Made by a program: the position numbers and the translations under genes. Source: Aquatica leii (taxonomy: Eukaryota > Arthropoda > Insecta > Coleoptera > Lampyridae). From it: a stretch of DNA of 64,000 bases. Position 1 is the stretch's first letter. Every line of letters starts with the position of its first letter. This document shows, piece after piece, positions 53,188 to 64,000 of the stretch. The notes beneath the pieces are model-generated. The model made no database searches, was not told the origin of the DNA, and saw only the letters and a list, made by a program, of their open reading frames with translations. The stretch covers positions 57,870,093 through 57,934,092 of the forward strand of contig CM069437.1 in NCBI GenBank assembly GCA_035610365.1. The letters run 5' to 3'.

Positions 53188-54440
53188 TTAGCACCGTAGG
53201 GTAGTAGAACAATTGTTTCTTTTGTTTTTTTCTTTTATCTTGATTTGTTGCTTGAACAATTTCTCTCTTTTTTTTCTTTTTAGCAACTTTTTTTTAGTGT
53301 TCACTGCAACTGTGTTTCTTTTCTTTTTCTTTTCTTTCTTAATAGTTACTTCTCTCGCTTTATTGGGTTTAGTGGGGTTTTGTTTTGTTGTTTTTGGCTT
53401 GGAGCTTGGACTAGACTGCAACGTCGCTTTTGGTACTCTGTACTCTCGCTTAGTCGGCATTTTTCATGTTGTCAGTCACCGTTAGGATATTTCTCTTCTT
53501 TGGGTTTCTTTTGCTCTTGGAATATTCTAATTCGTTTTTCGGTATTTGCGTTCCAATGTGATATTCCAACACAACAAGCACCGACTCACGACACTCAATT
53601 GGCAAGTGAAGTTTCCTGTTTTTCTATATTCACTCTTAATTCTTTTTTTTTTGGTTTTGTTTTGGGTTTTGCGGTTTTTTTTATTAGATTGGCACTCATT
53701 AAGGGTTTAGGTTTTTGGTGGCTTTGTTGTTGTGACTCTTGGATTACTAATTTTGTTTTCTTTGCCTTTTAGGTAGTCCGAGTTATGTCGATTTTTAATC
53801 AGAATCTTTTTTTTGCTTGAGATTTCTTCGTTTGCTTTTCTTTGCCTAGATCTTTAAGGTTTGTTTGGTTTTTTTGGTGGAAGAATCTCATATCGTCCGT
53901 TGACGACTTTTTGGGTTCAACTGCATTAGTTTTTCTTTATGCCTTTTCATCTAAATCCGCGTATTACAATTTAGAATTTACTAGATGTTTAGGACTTATA
54001 TTCAGGACGAGATTTGTATTCGTGGGACGGGGTTTCAAAGGATTTTAGGGTGTTGTCCTTGACTTCTTTTTTTCCTGTACTTCTTTTTTTTTCTTTTGGT
54101 TTGCTTAGTATTATCCGTCAGTGGAGTCTACGGGACTGCGTTGTTGTCTTGCTTTATAGCGTAACGACTGATGTCGACTTTCAACGAGTACCTGTTCTGA
54201 TACTTCTTTTCTGTTGGTTAGAATTTTTTGTTCTTTGGAGTATCATTCCGCTTTATGCGACTTTTGAACACATCTTGTTGGTGATGCTTAGCAAATTGGG
54301 AAAGCCTTTTTTCTTTATGTTTTTTCTTGGGTTAGGTGTTATTGTATTTGGGTTGGTTTTGGATTTCAGGCTCTGTCCTTGGCGTATGCCTAAATTTCTA
54401 TTCTTGACTTTAGCTATTGTGGAGGGAAATTTGTTTTGTT
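53188..54440 (-). other. lysine/proline-rich decayed reading frames, strand-asymmetric region
   Basis: The plus strand is strongly T/G-rich, so the minus strand is A/C-rich. The minus strand encodes a 90-residue basic frame at 53188-53460 (TKREYRVPKATLQSSPSSKP, then KKKLLKRKKREKLF). Upstream, broken Lys/Pro/Thr/Asn-rich pieces run to 54440 (SHQKPKPLMSANLIKKTAKP, IRQGQSLKSKTNPNTITPNP). This resembles a decayed low-complexity ORF1/gag-like protein of an unidentified element. The plus-strand hydrophobic frames in the same place are its shadow. Confidence 0.4.
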
Positions 54441-55567
54441 AAAAAGTTGGTAGATCAATTTTCGAATATAAAAATTTGTCCCGCGACATGCCCTACCTTT
54501 TTCTTCGTAGCCGGCTGACAAAACGAATTCACTTCCTGCTAAAGTTTTGTAAAATACGGACCCTTCTTAACGATTTTTCTGTCCCAACAAAGCTTTCATT
54601 ATTAAATTGGTTCACGCCACTCTACGTGAATATGTGGACGAATTTTGCGTAGTGTTGAGTGAAAGCTTATTTTGAGGTATGTGATTTTATAACGTTTTTG
54701 TATTGAGGGGTTAAATTAATTCTTTAGCGTGTCCGATTTCTCTACCTGTAATCTTATCAGCGACGTTGGTAACACCTGGTTGTCGAAAAATTATCATGAC
54801 GTCAGGTCGCTGAAAAGTAAGGGGTTGTACATCACTTATACAAGTGCGAAATTAATTAGAAAGAAACTCGGCACATTCTTTTACGTCAAATATTGTATGC
54901 ATTAAATCAAATTACTTATGCTAACACGGTATGTACGCTTGTGTCAAATTGCATATTACGTTTTAAGTCAGACTGGTACGGAATTAGCTAATCTATTACT
55001 GGATAATACACAACTGTAGGTATTGCATTTTTTATTTTACTTTGTTGGTCATATCGATTATTGGAATGGTTGTAATCACAATTAATATTAAACTTTTTTT
55101 TTGTGTGTCACATACTTATCTGGTGCACTTTGATTCTTCATACTTTGATTTTCAAATTCTTCAAATTCCTTCGTTATATGTTAAAGTTAAATCAATTAGG
55201 ACACGTAGATGTGTGACGTGTTGCCCAAACAAAAGGCGTAACTTATATTTGGCCTGTGATATCAACCCATGTAATATTGTTTGCACCGTTTACGTAACTA
55301 TACTTATATACTGTCTTCGTCCTCTTCAACTATTTCTGTGATACAATATATATTCTGTGTTAGTACTCCTGTCGTGTTGTTGGTTCTTTTCTAGCTACGG
55401 GTAGAGTTAGACGATATCTCCCTAATTTAATCTTTCATCGCTTGGCGCCTTTTTTAGCTTTAATCTATAATTTAACATCACTAAACTTGCGACTCCCTCT
55501 CCGGGGAATCTGTGTTAGCCGTTGCCTCTTTTTTTGTTGTTACAAAAAACCAGCGGAACAACATATT
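54441..55567. other. no recognisable gene
   Basis: No supported motif on either strand. Possibly the flank of the strand-asymmetric element. Confidence 0.4.
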
Positions 55568-55580
55568 AAGTTTACGGTTA
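55568..55580. repeat. target site duplication AAGTTTACGGTTA, left
   Basis: Perfect 13-base match to 60064-60076, adjacent to the (AAT)n tail. Confidence 0.85.
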
Positions 55581-55664
55581 TTATTATTATTATTTTACCT
55601 AGGGGTGGTCCCAATATGATCCCGGCACCGCGAGCTGTTGGTCTATTGTGTTCCCCGATGTTTT

Positions 55665-56916
55665 CTACCCTTCTAGAATACCTGTATCTTTGACAAAAAC
55701 TAGGATTTCAGTAGGGCGAATCTTCGTTACTTCCTCTTGTGTAATCTTTTCATTTTCAAGTAAGCGTTCCCTTGCCCTTGTGAATGCTTCACAGTGGCAG
55801 ATGACGTAGTATGGAGTTTCTTCCTCCTCACCACAACCCCTGCATAACGGGCTATCAGTCAGTTCCATTTTATGCAGGTGTTTGTTTAAACGACAGTAGC
55901 CTGTCACCATCTCTGTCGCAAGTTTGATCTTCGTCCTACTTAACTTTAAGATGGACGTTGCTAAGCCCCCGTAGGGGGTTTTCAGAAAGACCTTAGAATG
56001 ATCCTGTCCTAGGACTTTCGACCAGTGTCTGCAGTGCTCTTTCGTGAGTATTGCTTGAATCTCCTGTTTGGCTGTGTTATATGTAATCCCACAAGCCGGT
56101 TCAGGGCCTATAAGTGGTTTTGCGCTTGCCGCCCAGGCAAGCCCGTCAGCAACCTGGTTACCCGCGATTCCTGCATGCCCAGGTGCCCACACTAGTGTAA
56201 CTGTATTACACCTACCTAGTGCGTTTAGCATTTGTGTGCATTTAAGTACTAGCTTTGAGTTCACCACATATGATTCTAATGCTGCAATCGTTGCTTTGCT
56301 GTCTGTGACTATAAAGATTCTCCTGTTAGAATGGTTCTCTTTTAATAGTTAAGCAGATGCTGTCAGGATTGCAATATACCTCGGCTTAAAACACGGTCGC
56401 TTTTTGACCTAGGCTTACAGAAATTCTGCAGCCCTGTCCATTGCTCCCGTACACTCCAGAGCCAGTGTGCTTAGTGGTTTTTGAGCCATCTGTGTAATAC
56501 ACGATTCCATTCAGCTTTGTTTTGTTGGAATTGTTCTCCCAGTCGTAACGGGTGGGGATTGTTGTCTTAAACAGTTTAATAAGACAAACTGTTTTGGGTA
56601 TTCTTTCAGTTATCATACTGAGGTTTTTGTCTTCAGAGATCTCGTCAAAGATGGTCGAATGCCCCACCCTTGACAATCCCTTCTTGCCGTTGACTCTCAG
56701 GCGGTATGCCCCTCTAAGTGCCTCCACCCTAATAACTAGGTGTAGTGGCGGCATATCCAGGAAAGTCTCCATGGCTGCCGTCGGGGTGGTTATCATTGCC
56801 CCCGTGATTCCAAGGCAAGCTCTGCGCTGTACCTTGCTGAGTATCTGTATGGCCCTCTGGGTAAAGGTCCTATGCCACCACACCAGTGACGCGTAAGTAA
56901 TGATCGGTCTGATCAT
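55665..56916 (-). pseudogene. LOA/I-like LINE thumb, RNase H and terminal Cys motif
   Basis: MIRPIITYASLVWWHRTFTQ continues the thumb in frame with the RT. GIVYYTDGSKTTKHTGSGVY starts RNase H with its first Asp. A one-base shift lies near 56350-56390. IFIVTDSKATIAALES and LVWAPGHAGIAGNQVADGLA give the later Asp and His-Asp motifs. The C-terminus has MELTDSPLCRGCGEEEETPY and VICHC, a Cys-His motif usual after RNase H in this group. RNase H would remove RNA during second-strand synthesis. Confidence 0.9.
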
Positions 56917-56928
56917 TCGAGTATATAT

Positions 56929-57997
56929 TCAGTGGGTCATCTTTGGAGATAAGCCCCACTTGCTTCCGAACGCTCGCCTGCAAGCCCACAAGGACTTTGT
57001 GGCTTTGTTCGCTATTCTTTTTAGGTGTGGTTTGAAGGTTAGCCCCTGATCTAATGTTACGCCCAAGTATTTGCCTTCCTTCACTACCTGTAGCTTGGCT
57101 CCGTACATTGCTATGCTCTTTAGCTTTGTCGGGCCTTTTCTTCGTGAAAAGAGAATGAGGTTTGTTTTTGCCGGATTGACCGACAAGTCCTCTTCTCTAC
57201 ACTACCGTTCAACTAGATTTAAGGCTCCCTGCATCACAACTGATACGGTCTCTTCAAATCTGCCACGTACCACAATCACTATGTCGTCGGCGTAACCAAC
57301 CGTGTTGTAGCCTGCCTCACTTAATTGCCTCATCAGTCCGTCTACCACCAAACACCACAGTAACGGGGAGAGAACTCCTCCCTGCGGACATCCTCGTGTA
57401 GCTCGAACCGCTACAGAGTCATTATTAAGCAAGGCCGTAATGTTTCCATGTCTTAGCATGGTATCAACCCATCTACCCACGGTAGTATGTACCCCTTTGC
57501 TTTCCTAGCAGTTCTAATCGATTCTAGAGAAGTATTATCAAACGCCCCCTCTATGTCTAACCCAGAACCACTTTCTTGCAGGAGATCGCCTTTTCGGCTG
57601 CGTCCACTACTCTGTGGACGGCAAGTTCACAGGATTTACCTGGTTGATAGGCACATTGGTTTCTACTAATGGGATCAGGCCCCAGCACCTTGTCTCTAAT
57701 GTGTCGCTCAATGAGTTTCTCCAATAGTTTGAGGAAAAATGACGTTAGACTGATGGGTCTAAACGACTTAGCTAGGGCGTATGAGTCCCGCCCAGGTTTG
57801 AGTATAAATACGAATTTTACGTCCCTCCACGCCATAGGTATGTATCCCAGGGCAACGCTTGCCCTTAGTAACGTACATAGTGTGGAGGCTAGCAGGTCTA
57901 AGCCTTGTTGTAATAGAGCAGGGAAAATTCTATCCATCCCTAAGGATTTGTATGGATAAAAATTTTTTACTGCCCACTTAATTTTGGTTAGGTTCAC
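56929..57997 (-). pseudogene. LOA/I-like LINE reverse transcriptase
   Basis: 57997-57557 holds VKNFYPYKSLGMDRIFPALL, then SFRPISLTSFFLKLLEKLIE and AYQPGKSCELAVHRVVDAAE. After a shift, LDIEGAFDN has the first catalytic Asp. After another shift near 57490, 57480-57202 has GCPQGGVLSPLLWCLVVDGL and NTVGYADDIVIVV (YADD intact). A nonsense TAG at 57202-57204 (a Trp site by context) is followed in the same frame by LSVNPAKTNLILFSRRK and YLGVTLDQGLTFKPHL, to a TGA at 56929-56931. All RT boxes are recognisable, but there are two shifts and two stops. Confidence 0.9.
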
Positions 57998-58064
57998 TAT
58001 TTGATGAGCTAGAACCCAATCTGTCCTGTTCCCCCTTGAGAGTGGTTCCAGAGTTGTTGATATG

Positions 58065-58403
58065 CTATTTGGTGAGGGTCTTTGATCCCGGAAAGTGTGA
58101 CTGGAGCAGAAGCTCCAAGGCCTCCTTTACGGTCTCTGTGTAACCCCCCACACTTTTCTTCAAGGAACCGATTCTAGCCTTTGTTCCTCCTTGTAAAGCT
58201 TTTTGGAGTCTCGCACCTTCTGGAATCTGTTCGATTTCCTCGCAGTGCTTCCTCCACGAGTCACGTTTTGCCTTTCTTATGGTCTTATTGTATTCGGTGA
58301 GTGTGGTTTGGTATGAACCCCATTCTCCGGTGTTTTTTGCTCTATTAAAGAGCTTTCTTGTCTGAGACCGCAATCGAGAGAGTCCCTCATGCCACCAGGG
58401 CAT
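58065..58403 (-). pseudogene. LINE ORF2 linker between endonuclease and RT
   Basis: PWWHEGLSRLRSQTRKLFNR, then YNKTIRKAKRDSWRKHCEEI, is the conserved WWNxxLxxLRxxxRxLFxxAK and SWxxFCxxI region that precedes RT in R1/LOA/I-type LINEs. This places the junction with the deleted endonuclease between about 58403 and 58454. Confidence 0.8.
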
Positions 58404-58453
58404 TTTACTTGAGGTTCTTTTCTCTTTCGCGGGACAACTTGCTTTATAGACAC

Positions 58454-58828
58454 TTATGATGGTCTATGATGCACTAGCTCCCTTTCGCTCCCATCCCTTT
58501 TTATTGTCAGCGTCATTGCCGCCAGGTCTTTGCAACAGAATCCCCAAAGTTGCAGTAGTTTAATGCTATCTCTAGTTATAATGCACGATCTGGGATTGGT
58601 TTCGGTTGGCTCAGCAATGAGCCGCGCTCCTCTCAATCTCAGACCGCGTATTTGCCCTTTAAAAGTCCAAGGTTCTTGTACTAGGGCTACATTAATATGA
58701 TGTTTATTCATATAAACACAGAGGGCAGCAGATGCCGCCCTACTGTGATGCAGGTTTATTTGTACAACCAACCAACTGAGGTGCAATGGATGACGCAGTG
58801 GGCTGTAGTTTCTCTGAGGGCTCCTCAA
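58454..58828 (-). pseudogene. LOA/I-like LINE endonuclease, N-terminal stub
   Basis: WLVVQINLHHSRAASAALCV begins the APE-type domain (QxNLxHSRAA). NVALVQEPWTFKGQIRGLRL supplies the catalytic Glu motif (VQEPW). The domain breaks after KRDGSERELV. The next readable sequence (58403 onward) already belongs to the linker before RT, so the GDxN, Asp and SDHxxI catalytic segments are deleted. Confidence 0.85.
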
Positions 58829-59596
58829 CCACTGTCGTCTCTTCGCACTCCATACTGGTCGCTTCCTCTCTCCCCACCTTCGTCTTGAAGAGGAGTTTAA
58901 ACGTCACTCTAGTGAAGTTGATGTAGGGATTATGGTTGCAAATAGCCCCCATTTTGTCCCAGGAAGTTTGGTCCATAAGGACGATCAATGTTTGTCCCTT
59001 GGACTTCTATGGAGCTACTCTCCCTAGCTCCGTTTTCAAACAATACACCGATACCTGGTCTGCGCATGTAATTAACAGCGCTCCCTCTCGATGGCGACAC
59101 TCCGTGAATTTGGGCGAAACCGCCCTAATAGACAGAGTGTCGATTCTATCGAGAATCCAGGTTTTAATTTGCCTTGTTTCTTCTTCTGACAGCGTGCACT
59201 CCAGGTCTTCATGGACAAAAGCCATTTTGAAGCCTGTTGCTGCTTCGCTGAAAGTTTTGGTGCCTTTTTGGTCCCAGACTTTGCCTTTTTTAAGGTACCT
59301 CCCTTGGGAGTGCTGTCATCAGACCGGTGTCGCTTTTGAGTCCCAGTCCTAGAGACAGCTTTATTCTGTGAGGTGCTTGGTTGTCCCTCTTTGGGCGATG
59401 AAAGGACAGGTTGCTTAGAGCCTCTTGGTTCTCTCATCGACTTTCTTAATTTCCGGCGCGGTGCCCCGGAGAGTTTTTTACGCTCACCAGTACCAGATGC
59501 CCCGGCGAAAAGTTTTGTTTTTGTTTGTACTTGGTCCATATATGTCCCACGAGTGTGGAGGAAATAAAATGTCCACACGTGCGGTGCCCCCTGCAC
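58740..59596 (-). pseudogene. LOA/I-like LINE ORF1
   Basis: Three overlapping frames. The first (59596-59072) is a basic, Ser/Pro-rich N-terminus (RKKLSGAPRRKLRKSMRE, KGGTLKKAKSGTKKAPKLSA). The second (59225-59007) has FVHEDLECTLSEEETRQIKT and REGALLITCADQVSVYCLKT, which recalls the DUF4780-like region of insect LINE ORF1 proteins. The third (58988-58740) has VLMDQTSWDKMGAICNH. Two frameshifts break the protein. ORF1 would bind element RNA. No zinc knuckle is visible. Confidence 0.72.
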
Positions 59597-60063
59597 ACGT
59601 GTAAGGCGACTGATTACAACGGAGTGGCGCCCAGTGCTCCTAGTTGGGGCCAGTAAAAAGTGATCCTCTATTCAGCCACGCATCTCCTCGGTCCGGCCCC
59701 TGACCCTTGAAATTTAGGATTTTGCTGAGGTTGTCTCCTCTTGGTCTAGGCGGTTAAGCCGAGACCCCCTGCACCAACCTGAGCACTCCAGGTTCGTGCA
59801 TGGTATATCGACATAGTTGATGCACGTGGCACATCAAACACATATCGACGCCGTTATACCCTGTGCAAGCCCTTGGCTACGACACGACAGTCGGGCGGGG
59901 TAGCTGGTCCATCATGCTGTCTTTGGTTGCTGCGAGTCTTTGTTCATAAGCGACGAGCAACCTTATCCGTAGCATTAACCTAAGCATCACATACGATCAT
60001 TCACTTAGGCCGTTCCCCTATCCGCCACTTGGGGACGCGCCTGGTAGGGTGCCACTTCTCAGG

Positions 60064-60076
60064 AAGTTTACGGTTA
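60064..60076. repeat. target site duplication AAGTTTACGGTTA, right
   Basis: Adjacent to the element's 5' end (minus-strand CCTGAGAAGTGGCACCC). Confidence 0.85.
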
Positions 60077-62435
60077 GTTTTACTATGACATATTTTACTT
60101 GATGTAATAAATAATTACAATTAACCTTTTAAAAGACATTGCTAAGATTTAACTAATATAGAAATCGGACACTTATTTTGGTATAGAAGAAATACGTATT
60201 TTGTTAATTTATTGTAACATGTAATTACACGCTTTTATAACACACAGCTAAATGTTATACAACAAAATATTAGTATCTGCATCGTGACAACGAACGTAAT
60301 GTTAGTTTAATAAAAATCTTTATATAACGTAAACACACAAAATGTTATTAGTGCAAAATTATAAAATTTCATTATCAAAAATTACTTGCAAAATGTTTGC
60401 GTAAAACAACTAAATAATAATAGTAACTACTTTTAATATCAACAGTTTCGTTTATTCAAAATTAAAATCTCTTAATTAATGTAAAAATTTTAATTCAAAA
60501 ATGCATGTGAAAGCAAACTAAAAGTATAAAGTTTTAATTATTCTGTTTTAAAGAATTTTTTGCGCAAAGATCTTTTAATTAAATTATAGTAATTAAAACA
60601 ATGTAAATAAGCAATGCTTTCTTGGTACATATTTCCATTAAACAAAAATCGCAAAAAAAACTGATTTATAGCACTTGTCAGTCACAACAAGCAACACACA
60701 GAAGTTTCAAAAGATTTTTTACTAAAGCGAGCTTTGTTGCACTTTACGTTATTTCTGCTAACAATGAAATGGTAGTACAGTTACGCTTTTTCTATATTGA
60801 ATCGGTTAGACAAAGCAATGTTTAGTGCTATTACAGAGATATCCGATAAATTACATTAACAAAACAAAATATACCAAACATGTTTTTAATTAAATAACAA
60901 AAAGAATGATTCTAATAAAAATTCGAAATTAAGTCTTGTTGTACAGCATTGATGAGTTGTAATAGTTACATAATAGAAACAATTAAAATAATTAAACAAT
61001 GTTGAGTAATAAGCTGTGTAATAACACTTGCAAGTTGTATTTTGTGGATGAGCAAGCGAATTTATTTCTAATTTAATTATCATCATACGGTGTAGCGAGC
61101 TTAGCTGTCATATCACCGTGCTGTAAAGCAATCTACTGAATTAAACAATGCACCCACTGTCAGTTGCAGTTAGACGATACGATCTGAAACAGAAATAGAA
61201 ACCCAAAAACTGCAATTTTTTGTTTAAGCAAGTTTTAAATTATTAGGTGCAATTAAAGCTTATGTAATGTGCAAAGTTTCAAGTTGGAAAAATCTAATTT
61301 TGTTATGTGAAATGTGAGGAAAAAAAAATAATGCGAATAAATTAAGAGAAAAAAATTGAATATTAAAAGCTTTTAGCTATCGTAATGTTTTTTTTTAATA
61401 CTTTAGAAACAAGCATGTTAAAGGTACACTTATAAAATTGTATCATAACTACAATAACTATTTTATAATCTATTAATTATGTAAATTATAATAATTTTTG
61501 TTTGGTAACATGTATAATAGCTTAGTACTGTTCCGAATTTCAAATTAAAGATCATACATAATACAGTTTTGTAATGTTAATGTAGTACTTCTAAACAAAA
61601 AAATAATCTTTGATGGTCTACTTAGTTTAAGATCTATTTATCAATTAAATTTGACACGTAAATGTACAAATTAAAATTTTAATCGGATAACACAACATGC
61701 GCACGATGTCACACGTACAAATTTAAATTACGGACAAACATGAAATCCAGATTAATCCAGTCTGAAGCTTTAGTGCAAAAGACAGATTGAAGTCGTTTAA
61801 AATTGATACACTACTGAATGAACTATTTAAATTTCACGTTTTGATAAATTATTTATTTTTACTTTTGACGCATTATTACAAATTTACACTGCTTCTAATG
61901 TACTAAAACGTGTAAAATAAATAATTTTGTTTTCTCTAGTTTTTTAGATTGTACAAGTTTTCTGATTTAGAAAAAAAATGAAACTAATTAAAATCAAACT
62001 AATATTCTACAGTTAACGTAGAGATCTAATTCCAGTTCCGCGCCGTACATAAGGGCAAAGTCGTGTGGTGCACAACGGCGCCGAAGACGCCAGAAAGCCT
62101 CAAAGCTCAAAAGTAAAAAAAAAGATAAAGAGACAAACAACACTGTCAAAACAAAATTTATAATGATAAAATAAATCGGTAAGATATTGCTAGCTATTAC
62201 ATTGTTTCTTATTTGTTTATTCTTTTATTTTTACTCTTTGAGACGAGGGAACCGAATTACTTCTCGAAAATAGTATATTTTCCAAATGAGAGTACGCAAT
62301 AATAGAATTTATTTGATCTAATATGTAACATGATAACATGAATTGTGTGAACTCAAACAAATCTGATTTTATTCATGTTTGAACTTGAAATTTGGCTTGC
62401 AACGAGTCAACGAGCGAACAAGCGTTTTTTTCCAG
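60077..62435. other. no recognisable gene, AT-rich
   Basis: No coding motif. The plus-strand frame at 60622-60825 and the minus-strand frame at 60886-61086 look like chance. A locally GC-rich patch at 62035-62095 has no assigned role. Confidence 0.5.
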
Positions 62436-62439
62436 TTTG

Positions 62440-63640
62440 AGCTTGCAATGTACGAAAGTTTATATATTTAAGCGTTGCATCTGTCGCGTTTTTCTTTGTT
62501 GCCTGATGCCCGATCGATAATTAACTTAGCGATGTGAAAAGGTGCATGCGGTAAAAGGTATCTGTTTTTAAAACTGTAGTTTTTTGTAGTTTTACATACT
62601 TTATAGTGATGTGTTTTCTGTTGTGAATTAAGGTAAGTTTATCTAAAATTTATTTTTTATTTTAGATTTATAAAAACATTTAAAACCAAAAACTTGCATT
62701 GCAAAAATCCTTTTATATTTGATTATTTAAACATCATTGTTAATTGACGTAAATTTAAACAGAATAATTAATCAGCACTAATATTACTATTTATATAAAT
62801 TTATAAATTTTGGAATAACTTGAAATAAGTAATGTTGAGAAAATACTTTCGAGTTTGAGTTTGAGACGTCGAAACATTTTCATTTTTCATGAATAATTTG
62901 TTAATTTTTTTACTTACGTATTAACTTCTTAACAGTATACAGGATGTCAGAAAAAATAAAAAACTGTCTTAATACCAAAATTTGTTGAATAAAAGAAAAA
63001 GAGAGAAAGAACTGGAAAACCATGGAAAATTACGTATTTTTTTTCAATATTAATAACAACAATAATACAGCTAAACCCCAATATTCTGAACCTGTACTTG
63101 AAACAAGTATCAGCAGCAGGTACAAGCAACGGATCTTCTAAAAAGCAATCTATCAACATCTTTAAGTTTCACTGATAACGAAAAATTAACACTTTCAAAA
63201 ATTACCAGAATGGAAAATATGAGTCAACTTTCGAAAAATGCTGCACTATGGCCAAAGAAATTACGCCCTAATAATATTCAAGAATCAGTAGAACGTGGCC
63301 CTGCTCATTATCAAAACAAAAAGAATATTTATCCAAGAGATAGTTCGGAGTCGGGACATAAGTTTTCCAATAATTACTTCTTTACAATTTTACTAAACAA
63401 AGAAAAAAATGAGTGTTTTTGGTTGTTGTATTCCAAAACAAAAAATTCACTTTACTGCTTCTGTTGCAAAATTTTTAATGACAGCGATTTGAAATCTGTT
63501 CGTCTTAGTGATGAATCTGGTTACAATGACTGGCAGCATTTAAGTGAACATTTAAACATTTACGAAAAGTTACATATCGAAAATGTTCTAAAATTGCTAA
63601 AACTTTCTAACCGTTTTAATAAAAATGAAATAATTTGACC
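62440..63640 (+). pseudogene. ZMYM1-like hAT transposase, 5' part with leader intron
   Basis: A TATATATTTAA box (about 62460) precedes a likely noncoding exon ending AAG|GTAAGT at 62633. An acceptor TATACAG ends at 62942, followed by an ATG at 62944 that hits a stop after 14 codons. Frame-shifted pieces give KRKREKELENHGKLRIFF and SAAGTSNGSSKKQ. The open frame at 63210-63638 has NAALWPKKLRPNNIQESVER, GPAHYQNKKNIYPRD, FTILLNKEKNECFWLLYSKT and KNSLYCFCCKIF, the TTF-type zinc finger of ZMYM1/hAT proteins, then SGYNDWQHLSEHLNIYEK. The stop at 63639 ends it. No hAT catalytic core is visible to the window edge. Confidence 0.75.
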
Positions 63641-64000
63641 CGATTATGTCAGAACATACAAAACGCTCTCAAATAAAAGATTGAAAAATTAGCTCAGGGA
63701 TATCTTTAGTTAGGAGTGTTAACAATGCTCACTCAAACAATTTGGCTACACAAGTAAACTCAGACGTCAGTGATGGCGCCGTATCAGCTAATGCAATTAC
63801 TCACACACAGTTAAACATTTGTTATATTAATATCATTTTCGTATAGTTTGCGTGCTGTATGAATTTTGTCCCGGAACGTAACTGTCATTTTTACGTATGG
63901 AAACATACTGCGTTTTATGAGATCTCCACTTTTAAATACCGTATACCATTTTGTAAATGGGTAAATCAACTTCGATTTGTATGTGTTACTTGTAAAAGCT
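63641..64000. other. no recognisable gene
   Basis: Downstream of the ZMYM1-like frame the similarity is lost. There is no motif to the window edge. Confidence 0.4.

Larger units (their letters stand above)
55581..60063 (-). mobile_element. LOA/I-like LINE with RNase H, end-to-end complete
   Basis: Minus-strand LINE bracketed by the 13-bp direct repeat AAGTTTACGGTTA (55568-55580 and 60064-60076). The 5' untranslated region spans about 60063-59597, ORF1 59596 to about 58740, ORF2 about 58828 to 55665, and the 3' untranslated region ends in an (AAT)n tail at about 55581-55595. ORF2 has an endonuclease start, RT and RNase H, a combination found in the I and LOA groups. Most of the endonuclease is deleted, and stops and shifts are present. 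The element is much more GC-rich than its surroundings. Confidence 0.9.

Noticed and set aside
53213..54442. Plus-strand hydrophobic frames that look like membrane proteins
   Set aside because: They arise from T-rich DNA opposite a Lys-rich minus-strand region. Phe/Leu/Val runs are a composition artefact.
60622..61086. Short frames on both strands in AT-rich DNA
   Set aside because: No motifs and no transposon or host gene context.

Overview
This window looks like gene-poor, transposon-dense DNA from an insect nuclear genome. It is AT-rich and every recognisable coding stretch is a transposable element, mostly broken. The families present are Penelope-like, RTE, CR1/Jockey-like and LOA/I-like LINEs, Gypsy and BEL/Pao LTR elements, piggyBac, hAT/ZMYM1-like and a DUF4817-type element. 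That mix is common in beetles and related insects, but the species is my inference. I found no convincing host gene, no rRNA or tRNA gene and no CRISPR array.

Layout. 0.1-2.2 kb: minus-strand CR1/Jockey-like LINE remnant. 4.4-7.1 kb: a Penelope-like cluster, in which a minus-strand copy (RT plus GIY-YIG endonuclease) lies head-to-head with a plus-strand copy. The minus-strand copy is split by a 670-bp nested insertion with a 12-bp target duplication. That insertion carries two inverted hammerhead ribozyme motifs. 8.6-10.4 kb: decayed Gypsy pol. 11.1-11.5 kb: another Penelope-like endonuclease end. 13.4-15.3 kb: RTE reverse transcriptase. 15.5-16.6 kb: BEL/Pao integrase next to an inverted RTE endonuclease.

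20.1-29.5 kb: a structurally complete, apparently young Gypsy element on the minus strand. It has 2.0-kb nearly identical LTRs, a 4-bp target duplication, a primer-binding site, a polypurine tract, gag, and pol in the -1 frame with a GGGAAAC slippery heptamer. Pol is broken by one further one-base frameshift. 29.5-33.0 kb: a piggyBac-type element with TTAA ends, asymmetric subterminal repeats and a decayed transposase.

35-44 kb: nested remnants, namely a DUF4817-type helix-turn-helix element split by a short LTR, a hAT fragment, a LOA-like 5' fragment, and a Gypsy pol interrupted by another copy of the same LTR. 45.6-51.6 kb: a third copy of that LTR, a foldback-like element built of TCGACGCGA subrepeats, several piggyBac-like fragments, and a short RTE insertion with a perfect 12-bp target duplication. 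53.2-54.4 kb: an unidentified stretch with strong strand asymmetry. 55.6-60.1 kb: a LOA/I-like LINE that is end-to-end complete (13-bp target duplication) but has lost most of its endonuclease domain. 62.4-63.6 kb: a ZMYM1-like hAT transposase 5' region with an apparent leader intron.

The genes do not form a pathway. They are layers of successive insertions. The most interesting signals are the paired hammerhead ribozymes, the Gypsy frameshift site and its LTR-encoded reading frame, the piggyBac terminus architecture, and the target duplications that let insertion order be read.
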